From positions 181,756 through 241,287 of the forward strand of contig NZ_LQBL01000028.1 of the NCBI RefSeq assembly GCF_001483745.1: 59,532 nt of DNA, read 5' to 3'. The stretch comes from Serinicoccus chungangensis. Its GTDB lineage: Bacteria; Actinomycetota; Actinomycetes; Actinomycetales; Dermatophilaceae. Each line of letters opens with the position of its first letter. Position 1 is the stretch's first letter. The translations under genes were made by a program, and so were the position numbers. This document shows positions 24,838 through 33,338 of this stretch, one piece after another. The notes under the pieces were generated by a model, which had not been told where the DNA came from, searched no databases, and saw only the letters and a list, made by a program, of their open reading frames with translations.

Positions 24838-27800
24838 CTCCACCGCCTACGAACTGCGCCACGAGCCCGACGGGACCTCCTGGGTGGCGCGGGAGAACCT
24901 GGCCGACGTGCTGCGGCGCGAGCTGCTCGGACCGGCCGACGGTGACGACGAGGTGATCGAGGCGCCGCCGGACAGCCGCTACCTCGTGGGGCGGATCGCG
25001 CCGGTCCGCCTGAGCGACTCACCGGACAGCCCAGCCGTGGCCGATGTCGACGACGACTCACTGCTCGACGTCGGTGACGACCTCGCGGCCGCCGAGTCAC
25101 GCGGCGTCCCGGCTCTCGACGTGGACGACACCGCGACCGCTGCCGACGAGGACTCTGCCGAGGACCAGGCACTCAGACGGGGGCTGATGATCCCGGCCTC
25201 GATGGGACTACGGTTCCAGGTGCCGCTCGACCTCCCGACCGTGACGGTGAGGGCGTCGTGGGGGACCTACGACCCCAAGCCCACGGGTGAGGTCACCGCA
25301 ACCGGGCGGTCGATCCGCAAGTTCGCCCGGACGCAGCACGACATACCGACAGTGCTCGACCTTGCCCGTCTCCGCGACGGGGTCACCGAGGAGGTGCCGC
25401 TCAAGGACGATGTCACGTTGCGGGTGGACTCTTACACCGACCCCAAGCGGCACTGCCGCCTGGTGGAGCTGGCCCTGTGCAACGACCGTGAGACTCCACG
25501 GCAGATCCCCGTCAACGCGTGGCTCTTCCAGACCGGGCTGGTCGTCGAGGGGGGCGGGGCCGAGGTCTTCCTCCCCGTGCGCGACGTGGTCGAGGACCCT
25601 GACTCCCTCGGTCGCGACCCGGAGCAGCGACTCCTGGACCTGCAGTATCGCGACCGCCTCGAGTTCGCGATCGGCAGGACCTGCTCCGCGACCTGGCTGG
25701 TGGCCGAAGGCTCCCGCCGGGCGACCCGCGTGTCCACCACGTGGCTGCCGGAGGCCGAGACCCCGCAGACCCTGGCCGCCGACCCTGACGGCGTCGTCTT
25801 GGACATGGTCGCCCTCTCCCGCGCCACGCCGCCAGAGATCGACGCCGGCCTGCGACCCATCGTGGCTGGGTACGCCGAGTGGCTCGCCGGTCGTCGCGAC
25901 CGGATCGGAGCCCTGCCCGCGCACCTTCGCCAGGACGCGACCGACGCCGTCGAGATGGCCGAGTACGTGCAGCGCCAGCTCGCGGATGGCCTCGACTTCC
26001 TGCTCGGGGACGACGAGGCGCTCCGGTGCTTCGCCTTCATGAACCGGGTGATGGCCGACCAGCGCATCCACACCCAGATCGCCGAGCTGCGCGCCGAGCA
26101 GCCTCACCTCTCCCGCTCGGCAGCACGTCAGAAGGTGTTGGACCGCGGACCCGGCGCGCACTCCTGGCGCACCTTCCAGATCGCCTTCGTCCTCATGCAG
26201 ATCCGGGCCCTGTGCGAGCCCGAGACCTCCGTCCGCAGCGGCGACCTCGCCCAGGTCGAGCTCCTGTTCTTCCCGACCGGTGGTGGGAAGACGGAGGCCT
26301 ACCTCGGGCTTGCCGCGTTCGCGTTCGCCATCCGTCGGCGCCAGGGGGTGGTCGGCTCGCCGGATGGCCCGCTGGACGGGCGGTCCGGCGTCACGGTGCT
26401 GATGCGCTACACGCTGCGGTTGCTGACCGCCCAGCAGTTCCAGCGGGCGACGACGCTCGTGTGCGCGGCCGAGATGGCTCGCCGCGAGGACGAGGACACA
26501 TGGGGCACCGAGCCGTTCCGGATCGGGCTGTGGGTCGGTAGCGGCGTCTCGCCGAAACGGGTCGACGACGCTGCCAAGGAGCTGAAGCGGGTCAACGAGG
26601 GGACGGCCTACAAGCTGACGGCCCTGCAGATCCAGCGGTGCCCGTGGTGCGGCTCGGCCATCACGGCCGCCCAGGTGCGCGTGGACGAGACGACCCGACG
26701 GGTGCACGTCTACTGCTCGGACCCGCTCGCCCAGTGCCCGTTCGCGGAGGGCGGCACCGTCGAGGGTGGGGTCCCCGTCCTGACCGTCGACGAGGAGATC
26801 TACCGCCTCGCGCCGGCCTTCGTCATCGCGACGGTCGACAAGTTCGCCCGCCTGGCGCGTGAGGGCGAGGCGGCCTCGCTCTTCGGTTACGTCTCCCGGC
26901 GCTGTGCCAGGCACGGCTTCGTGCACCCCGACTACCAGGCGTGCGAGATCAAGGACGGCGGCAAGCATCCGGCAAAGGCCGGACACCCGGCAGCGCCCGT
27001 GTCCCCCCACGTCCGGCTGCGCCCCCCGGACCTGATCATCCAGGACGAGCTCCACCTGATCACCGGCGCGCTCGGCACCACGGTGGGGCTCTTCGAGGTG
27101 GCGATCGACGCGCTCACCCGGTGGCGGGACGCGCACGGTCGACCGTGCCGGCCGCTCGTGGTCGCGTCCAGCGCCACCGTCCGGAACGCCGCCGACCAGG
27201 TGCGCAACCTTTACGGCAGGGCGACCTCCATCTTTCCGCCCCAGGTGCTGGACGCGGGTGACACCTTTTTCTCCGCAGAGGTGCCCGTGTCCGCCGAGAC
27301 GCCGGGACGTCGCTACATCGGCGTGAGCACCACCGGCGTCCGCATGACCAACGCAGAGATCCGGCTCGCCGAAGTCATGATGGCCGGAGCGCAGTTGATG
27401 CTCGACCGCTGTGGCTCGGCCGCCGATCCGTACATGACTCTCGTCGGGTACTTCAGCTCCACGCGCGAGCTGGCCGGTATGACGCGTTACCTCGGTGATG
27501 ACGTCCGCACCGCGCTCGCGAAGGGCCGACCGGGCAGCGGGCTCCCACGGCGGTTCGGGACGGCCTACGGGGACCTCAACGCCACGGAGCTGACGGCTCG
27601 GGTCTCTGGCGCGGACATCACGACCACGCTGAACCAGATGGCGGTGCGCTTCGACCCCGACTTCGACAGCACCCAGGCCCTCATGCAACGCCGTGACGCC
27701 CGCCAGCGGGGCGAGAAGGTCGCCAACCGTCCGGTAGACCCCTACGACACGGTCCTGGCGACGTCGATGCTCCAGGTGGGTGTCGACGTCACCCGGCTGG

Positions 27801-28552
27801 GGCTGATGCTGATGGTCGGTCAGCCGAAGAACACCGCCGAGTACATCCAGGCGTCCTCCCGCGTCGGTCGGGACACCGGTCGCGCGGCCCGGGGCGACCA
27901 GCCGGCGGTGCCCGGACGTCCGGGGCTGGTCGTGACCCTCGGCAACTGGGCCAGACCACGAGACCTGGCGCACTTCGAGCAGTTCCGGCACTACCACGAG
28001 ACGTTCTACGCCCGGGTCGAAGCACTCTCCGTCACGCCGTTCTCGGAGACGTCGATGGAGAGGGGCCTCGACGGTGTCCTCGTCAGCGCTGCCCGGGTGG
28101 TCGACGCCACTCGGACGACCGACGGACTCTCGCCCGAGCGTTCCGCAGGACGGGTGTCCGATCGACGCCCCGTGCTGACCGCCCTCATCGACGCGATGGT
28201 GGACCGCATCACGGACGCCTCGGACGAGACGTCAGCCGACTTCGCACGGCAGCGCCTGCTCAACCGGCTGGACACGTGGGAGAAGCGACGGACCACCGTG
28301 ATCGCCGAGGGAAAGTCGCTGGCCTACGAGCGGATCAAGGACACCAGCCAGCTGGCTCCGTTGCTGCGCAGCGCGGAGAACACCGCCTCCCGGGATGCGG
28401 CGCTCACCGACGCACCCTTTGTGGTCGCCAACTCGATGCGCGAGGTCCAGCCTGAGATCAACCTGCTGGTCAGCCCGGACCCGTCGCGGCTGCACTACGT
28501 GCCGCCCGTGACTGCGCCGACCTGGACGCCGCAACCCGGGAGCACCTCATGA
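24827..28552 (+). CDS. drmA: DISARM helicase DrmA
   Basis: 1241 aa from ATG 24827, chosen for GAGGTGGG upstream and an 11-nt overlap with drmMI; ATG 24812 is possible. SF2 helicase with Walker A FFPTGGGKTEAYLG (K488), CxxC pair in RCPWCGS and later CSDPLAQCP (zinc-binding insert), ATVDKFARL, DEXH box as DELH (D740, IIQDELHLITGALG), ASSATVRNA, and motif V/VI VGVDVTRLGLM and IQASSRVGRD. DrmA and DrmB form the core DISARM complex that senses unmodified incoming DNA with 5' overhangs in the studied systems. Confidence 0.93.
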   Translation: MPADSTAYELRHEPDGTSWVARENLADVLRRELLGPADGDDEVIEAPPDSRYLVGRIAPVRLSDSPDSPAVADVDDDSLLDVGDDLAAAESRGVPALDVDDTATAADEDSAEDQALRRGLMIPASMGLRFQVPLDLPTVTVRASWGTYDPKPTGEVTATGRSIRKFARTQHDIPTVLDLARLRDGVTEEVPLKDDVTLRVDSYTDPKRHCRLVELALCNDRETPRQIPVNAWLFQTGLVVEGGGAEVFLPVRDVVEDPDSLGRDPEQRLLDLQYRDRLEFAIGRTCSATWLVAEGSRRATRVSTTWLPEAETPQTLAADPDGVVLDMVALSRATPPEIDAGLRPIVAGYAEWLAGRRDRIGALPAHLRQDATDAVEMAEYVQRQLADGLDFLLGDDEALRCFAFMNRVMADQRIHTQIAELRAEQPHLSRSAARQKVLDRGPGAHSWRTFQIAFVLMQIRALCEPETSVRSGDLAQVELLFFPTGGGKTEAYLGLAAFAFAIRRRQGVVGSPDGPLDGRSGVTVLMRYTLRLLTAQQFQRATTLVCAAEMARREDEDTWGTEPFRIGLWVGSGVSPKRVDDAAKELKRVNEGTAYKLTALQIQRCPWCGSAITAAQVRVDETTRRVHVYCSDPLAQCPFAEGGTVEGGVPVLTVDEEIYRLAPAFVIATVDKFARLAREGEAASLFGYVSRRCARHGFVHPDYQACEIKDGGKHPAKAGHPAAPVSPHVRLRPPDLIIQDELHLITGALGTTVGLFEVAIDALTRWRDAHGRPCRPLVVASSATVRNAADQVRNLYGRATSIFPPQVLDAGDTFFSAEVPVSAETPGRRYIGVSTTGVRMTNAEIRLAEVMMAGAQLMLDRCGSAADPYMTLVGYFSSTRELAGMTRYLGDDVRTALAKGRPGSGLPRRFGTAYGDLNATELTARVSGADITTTLNQMAVRFDPDFDSTQALMQRRDARQRGEKVANRPVDPYDTVLATSMLQVGVDVTRLGLMLMVGQPKNTAEYIQASSRVGRDTGRAARGDQPAVPGRPGLVVTLGNWARPRDLAHFEQFRHYHETFYARVEALSVTPFSETSMERGLDGVLVSAARVVDATRTTDGLSPERSAGRVSDRRPVLTALIDAMVDRITDASDETSADFARQRLLNRLDTWEKRRTTVIAEGKSLAYERIKDTSQLAPLLRSAENTASRDAALTDAPFVVANSMREVQPEINLLVSPDPSRLHYVPPVTAPTWTPQPGSTS

Positions 28553-30573
28553 GCACGGTCGCCCACCAGCCCGAGATCCCCTACGACCCCTTGGCGGACG
28601 GCGAGCGCCTCGCCGAGTCCGGGGTGAAGAAGAACTACGCCAAGGTCGGGGGCGCCCGGCCGTCCTCGCTGCTCTACACCTACGGGCCCGGCGCGATCAT
28701 GGACCTGCCGCACTTCACCGTCATGCCCCTGGGCCTGGACTCGTGGGACCCGATCTGGCGGCGGCGGGACGGCATACCGACGATCAACGCGCCCCGCCTG
28801 CTCGAGGTGGTCAGGATGATGCTCGGGCACCAGGTCGCCGAGCTGCGGCCGTTCCCTCACCAGCCCAACCTCACCTCCTTCTCGCGGGAGGGGAGCGACC
28901 TCGGCGTCCCTGCGCGGGTCTTCCCGCAGTGGATGCGGTGCACGGGCTGCGACCGGCTCGGGCCGATCAGCATCTTCTCGTACCACAACACGAACCCCTA
29001 CCGACCGGACGAGGCACAGTTCTTCCATCAGGACTGCCGGGGCCGTCGGGGACGGAACAAGGGGAAGAGGAAGCAGCCGGTGGTCACGGCACGCTATCTG
29101 CTCGCGTGCGCTGACGGGCATCTGGACGAGTTCCCCTACGACTGGTGGGTGCACGGAGGCGGCAGCTGCTCGGCGGCACCCGACGCGCCCGTCCTGACGA
29201 TGGACGACAGGACGAGCGGCCGGGGGGCAAGCGCGATCATCGGCTGCTCGTCGTGCGACGCCCGACGACCGATGAACGAGGCCCAGGGGCAGGCCGGGCG
29301 TGCCAAGCTGCCGCGGTGCCGGGGCCGGCTGCCGCACCTGGACGGCTTCGCCAACGGCGGATGCGTCCGGGAGGCACGCCTCATGCTGGTCGGTGCGTCG
29401 AACCTGTGGTTCCCGGCGCTCCAGTCGATCATCGACATGCCTCGCTTCGATCCAGCGGAGCAGGTGCGGGATCGGGCTGATCTGATCAAGGCGGCCCTGG
29501 GGGATGATCTCTCGGAGTTTGCAGACCAGCCCAAGTTTCTCCGAGCGCTGCTGAGGGGCAAGGTCGACGTCACGGAGATCGACGACGACGACCTGGCCAG
29601 GACCGTCGCCGTGGCCCTGGCTCCCGAGGAGTCGGACGAGGATCGCGAGCAGCGGCGAGCTGACTGGGAGCCGATCGACCTCCTAGTGCCCGAGTGGAGG
29701 TATCTGCTGAGGGACCCTGCGCGGGAGCGTCACCAGGACCTTCGTAGCGGCCTGACGCTGAGCCCCCGGGCGGTGGACGAGTCGATGCCGGACGGCGTGA
29801 GCCGCGTGCTCGCCGTGGACCGGTTGCGCAAGGTGAACTCGATTATCGGCTTCACCCGGATCGACGAGCTCGACCGGATCAACGACGTGAGCTCGCGCTT
29901 GGTGCCGCTGACCTCGGTCAGGCCGGCATGGGCCCTGGCCACCGAGGACCGCGGCGAAGGCATCTTCCTGCAGCTGGACGAGATTGCGGTCGCCGCCTGG
30001 GAAGACCGGGTGTCGCACAGCGCCCTGTGGGAGGCCCACAGGACATCGCACCTGCGCAACTTCGAGCGACGGTTCTCTGAGACAGCCGAGGTGGCTGATC
30101 CCGAGTCCCGCCTCAAGCCGCCGCGCTACTGGCTGCTCCATACCCTTGCCCACATCCTGATCCGTCAGATGGCCATGCACAGCGGCTACGGCGCCGCCAG
30201 TCTGAGCGAACGGATCTATGCCTGGCCGGACGGGGGTGACGGGCGGCCTCCGGCGGCCGGGCTGCTCATCTGCACCACCGCCTCCGACAGTGACGGAACC
30301 CTGGGGGGTCTGGTGCGGCTGAGCAAGCCGGAGCTCCTGGCTGGCATCGTGCGAGATGCGCTTCACCAGGCCTCCCGCTGCTCCAGCGACCCCGTGTGCG
30401 CACGACGTACGCCCGTGGACCCGGAGGACTTCCTGCACGGGGCGGCGTGCCACTGCTGCGTGATGGCGTCGGAGACCTCGTGCGAGCGGGCCAACCGGTT
30501 CCTCGACCGCCGGTTCCTGCTCAACGTGGGTGGGGAGAGCCTGGGCTTCTTCGGTGAGGCGCATGTCTGGTGA
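28549..30573 (+). CDS. drmB: DISARM DUF1998 protein DrmB
   Basis: 674 aa, ATG overlapping the drmA stop (ATGA). Starts with a conserved KVGGARPSSLLYTYGPGAI segment, followed by several Cys pairs (RCTGCDRLG, GCSSCDARRP) and a C-terminal DUF1998 domain with HTLAHILIRQMAMHSGYG, then CSSDPVCARR and ACHCCVMASETSC, which probably bind zinc. DrmB pairs with DrmA and is needed for DISARM defence. Full length for the family. Confidence 0.93.
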   Translation: MSTVAHQPEIPYDPLADGERLAESGVKKNYAKVGGARPSSLLYTYGPGAIMDLPHFTVMPLGLDSWDPIWRRRDGIPTINAPRLLEVVRMMLGHQVAELRPFPHQPNLTSFSREGSDLGVPARVFPQWMRCTGCDRLGPISIFSYHNTNPYRPDEAQFFHQDCRGRRGRNKGKRKQPVVTARYLLACADGHLDEFPYDWWVHGGGSCSAAPDAPVLTMDDRTSGRGASAIIGCSSCDARRPMNEAQGQAGRAKLPRCRGRLPHLDGFANGGCVREARLMLVGASNLWFPALQSIIDMPRFDPAEQVRDRADLIKAALGDDLSEFADQPKFLRALLRGKVDVTEIDDDDLARTVAVALAPEESDEDREQRRADWEPIDLLVPEWRYLLRDPARERHQDLRSGLTLSPRAVDESMPDGVSRVLAVDRLRKVNSIIGFTRIDELDRINDVSSRLVPLTSVRPAWALATEDRGEGIFLQLDEIAVAAWEDRVSHSALWEAHRTSHLRNFERRFSETAEVADPESRLKPPRYWLLHTLAHILIRQMAMHSGYGAASLSERIYAWPDGGDGRPPAAGLLICTTASDSDGTLGGLVRLSKPELLAGIVRDALHQASRCSSDPVCARRTPVDPEDFLHGAACHCCVMASETSCERANRFLDRRFLLNVGGESLGFFGEAHVW

Positions 30574-31297
30574 GCCGACCGCGGTCCGGGAGCTGGGTGA
30601 GCTGATCACCGGGGCCGAGGCAGAGTCCCTCGCTGCGCGCCTCGGCGGAGGCCAGCCACTGGCCATGGCTCTCGCCCAGCTGGACAACCAACGGTCGCAC
30701 AGGATCCGGATGCTGCTGGAGAGAGCTGCGCTGCTCGACGACCGCGCGACGCTCGTCCAGGTCCTTCAGGGGATCGCCGGAGCCAGAGCAGGTCCCACCA
30801 GCATCACCCCCGTCTGGACGACCCCTGCACATCTTGCGCAGCACGGGCAGCTCACGGCTTCGATCCATCACTACATCGAGCACGCCCGGGAGTCCGTCGT
30901 CTGCTCGACCTTCAATTTCCAGCGCAGCTCGGCACTGTGGTCAGCGTTGACCGCAGCAGCCGAGCGGCCCGAGGTCGCCGTACGGGTCTACGTGGACGCC
31001 GCCGCAGCGGACGAGAACCCGGCTCCGTGGAAGCCCACGACCCAGGAAGTGGCACAACAGCTCCGAGCGGCGCGAGTCTTCCGGACCAGGCAGTTCCACG
31101 GGAGCCCGGTCCGCAACCACGCCAAGTTCGTCGCCATCGACCACCAGTTCCTGGTCGTCACCAGCGCCAATTTCTCCAAGAGCGCCGAGCAGGTGAACGT
31201 TGAACTCGGGCTCGTCGTCGCCGATCAGCGCCTGGCTCAGGGAGTCGAGAGACAGATGATCGACCTGGAGGCTCACATCTTCGAGCGCATCGAGTGA
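30563..31297 (+). CDS. drmC: DISARM phospholipase-D-like protein DrmC
   Basis: 244 aa from ATG 30563, overlapping drmB by 11 nt. N-terminal helical part, then a PLD domain with one HKD motif, RNHAKFVAIDHQFLVVTSAN, and downstream EQVNVELGLVV. A single HKD implies dimerisation to form an active site. DrmC is usually dispensable for DISARM and its substrate is unknown. Last gene of the operon; convergent with the next gene 28 nt away. Confidence 0.92.
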   Translation: MSGEPTAVRELGELITGAEAESLAARLGGGQPLAMALAQLDNQRSHRIRMLLERAALLDDRATLVQVLQGIAGARAGPTSITPVWTTPAHLAQHGQLTASIHHYIEHARESVVCSTFNFQRSSALWSALTAAAERPEVAVRVYVDAAAADENPAPWKPTTQEVAQQLRAARVFRTRQFHGSPVRNHAKFVAIDHQFLVVTSANFSKSAEQVNVELGLVVADQRLAQGVERQMIDLEAHIFERIE

Positions 31298-31325
31298 GTG
31301 CACCACGCGCGGCGCTCTGTCGCGC

Positions 31326-32021
31326 TTAAACGAGGCGAGCGACGTAGTCCTCGATGCGGCCGTTCCGGGCGACGATGAAGTCGTTGCTGGCGTTGGCGTA
31401 ATCGAGATAGTCCTCGACCGTCTTCGGGACAGCCGCGCCTCGGAAGTCGTCGAAGTGGTGGAAGAAGCGGATCTCGCCGGCGGCGTCGAGGAGGTCATGC
31501 AGGAGCCAGAACTCCACATACCCGTCGAAGTCCACGAAAAGCTCAAAGAAATCGCGGTAGCGGTCCAGGACCTCGCCGAGCGGGCTGCCCTCGCTGCGGT
31601 AGTGCCTTCGGATGCACTCGAGAGTGAGGTCGAAGCGGTCCGCAATCCGCGGATGCGTGCCCCGGGCGCCGTTGATCGTCATCTTCGTGCCGATCCTGTC
31701 CCCCGGGAAGAGGATGGAGCTGCCGATCGTGTACCCGAGGTGCGGCGGCCTCTGTCCCTCCGGGATCTGCTCGATGATCCGAGCGGCCTTGCCACCCAAC
31801 GGCGTCGTGATGGCGTCGCTGGCCAGGAAGAACGTCCTGTCCTGGGCCTCGTACGCGAGGTAGGCGCGAGGGCGCTCTTGAAGTTCGAAGACCTGGCCGG
31901 ACGGCAACGGCTTGGTCCAGATCACACGGTGGTAGCGCTTGAGCGTCGGGCTGAAGGAGTCCGCGTCCTTGCCGGCCGGTGTGTCGGAAAGGAAGTTCAC
32001 GCTTGTGTCAATGCCGCTCAT
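31326..32021 (-). CDS. Unrecognised protein between the two defence operons (possibly DUF6994-like)
   Basis: 231 aa from ATG 32021 (AGGGG upstream; an in-frame ATG at 32042 lacks a site). Soluble, no signal or membrane segment. Conserved-looking stretches are PTLKRYHRVIWTKPLPSG, TKMTINGARGTHPRIADRFD and RRHYRSEGSPLGEVLDRYRD. The first two recall the uncharacterised DUF6994 family, from memory only. It lies alone on the minus strand between DISARM and the DUF6361 operon, divergent from the latter with 141 bp between starts. No function can be assigned. Confidence 0.6.
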   Translation of the reverse strand: MSGIDTSVNFLSDTPAGKDADSFSPTLKRYHRVIWTKPLPSGQVFELQERPRAYLAYEAQDRTFFLASDAITTPLGGKAARIIEQIPEGQRPPHLGYTIGSSILFPGDRIGTKMTINGARGTHPRIADRFDLTLECIRRHYRSEGSPLGEVLDRYRDFFELFVDFDGYVEFWLLHDLLDAAGEIRFFHHFDDFRGAAVPKTVEDYLDYANASNDFIVARNGRIEDYVARLV

Positions 32022-32162
32022 CGTTGAGCCCCTGTCTGTCATGCAACGCTTGCGGTTGCGCGAGCCTATCGAATCCCGCGGACCACCGTCGGGCTTGTCA
32101 TCCGCTGCGGCTAGAGTCACGATCGACAGCAGTCACCGCCGACTGTGAGTGAGGGGATCGGC

Positions 32163-33338
32163 ATGTCGGTCATGGCGTGGGTGGACTTCGGCCAGGAGCA
32201 CCGGGAGGGCATGGACCGTCTGCTGGACGCGTTCCGCGACGAGTCCACGGTCGACGAGCTCGGCATCGGGACGGTGCGTGACGCCTTTGCCGACATGATG
32301 TTCCCGGGGACGTCCACTCTGCACACGCGTGCGCGTTACCTGCTGTTCGTCTCCTGGCTCGCCACGTCTGTCGCCGCACAGCGCCTGCCGCTCGAGCGAG
32401 CCACGGGCGAGCTGCGGCGTCGCGAGACTCAGCTCATCGAAGCGCTCGTCGCGGGGGACCCTGACGGCGGCGTGATCGGCAGGGTTTCGCGAGCTCGGCT
32501 CAAGCGCATGCCCAGCGAGGTCTACTGGGGCGCTCTGGGCCGCTACCGGATCCGCCGCTGCGACGAAGGGCCGCAGCAGCACTTCCGGACGGTCACGGCC
32601 ATGCCCGTCCCTCCGCCCGAGGAGGAGGACGACGCCCCTCGGCATCTGCACGACCCGCACTTCGCCCAGCTCCCACCGGTCCCGGACGGTCTGGACACTC
32701 TTGTCGACTTCGACCTGACCCGGGAAGAGGCCGAGTTCCTGGACGAGCGGATCCAGGCGACCTGCCCGGGGTCCTACCTCGCCTGGCTTGTCCGGCACCG
32801 CACACCGGATGACGCGGCATATCCGTGGGACCCGGCCCTGACCGAGGACCTCGACGGTGAGCCGGCGGTCGTGGTCGCCCACGCCCGCCGGCTGCGGCAT
32901 CTGTACCAGGGGGCGCCCCTGCTCTACAACCTCCTCCTGGCGAGGTCGAAAGGGTGGGCCGAGGGGGTTGAGGACTACGAGGAGAGGCTGGATACCTGGT
33001 CCTCCTCGGAGGAGCTGCGGACCTCCGTCCAGGAGTGGGACACCAAGGCGTTTTGGCGGGTGGTGTTGGACGAACGCCGGGTCAACATCGGGACGCGCGG
33101 CTTCATCGACGCCTGGGTAGATCTCGTCCGTACCGACCCCGGTCAGGGGTGGCGCAGCGTTGAGGCGGCCGACCTCGTCCGCCAGCGCGAGCGCCGCCTG
33201 AAGCGCTCCCGATCACGGTTCGACAACCGCGACGCCCTGGCGGCGTGGGAGGGCGAGGCAGGGGTGGCGGGCCTGCACTACCGGTGGGCCAGCGCAAGCA
33301 CGATGGTCAACGACATCCGCGACGGGCTGGAGCGCTGA
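32163..33338 (+). CDS. DUF6361-family protein, first gene of a three-gene defence-type operon
   Basis: 391 aa from ATG 32163 (GAGGGG 7 nt upstream). Begins MAWVDFGQEHREGMDRLL, which with FPGTSTLHTRARYLLFVSW and the ending YRWASASTMVNDIRDGLER matches the DUF6361 pattern. No enzymatic motif is seen. The stop overlaps the ATG of the PLD protein (TGATG), which in turn overlaps the helicase, so the three are one translational unit. Function unknown; a structural or sensing subunit is a guess. Confidence 0.75.
   Translation: MSVMAWVDFGQEHREGMDRLLDAFRDESTVDELGIGTVRDAFADMMFPGTSTLHTRARYLLFVSWLATSVAAQRLPLERATGELRRRETQLIEALVAGDPDGGVIGRVSRARLKRMPSEVYWGALGRYRIRRCDEGPQQHFRTVTAMPVPPPEEEDDAPRHLHDPHFAQLPPVPDGLDTLVDFDLTREEAEFLDERIQATCPGSYLAWLVRHRTPDDAAYPWDPALTEDLDGEPAVVVAHARRLRHLYQGAPLLYNLLLARSKGWAEGVEDYEERLDTWSSSEELRTSVQEWDTKAFWRVVLDERRVNIGTRGFIDAWVDLVRTDPGQGWRSVEAADLVRQRERRLKRSRSRFDNRDALAAWEGEAGVAGLHYRWASASTMVNDIRDGLER

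Noticed and set aside
32019-32162. GCAAC/GTTGC inverted repeat near 32043-32060 as a second XRE-ImmA operator
   Set aside because: Arms are only 5 bp and spacing differs from the 17503 repeat; likely chance in this composition.
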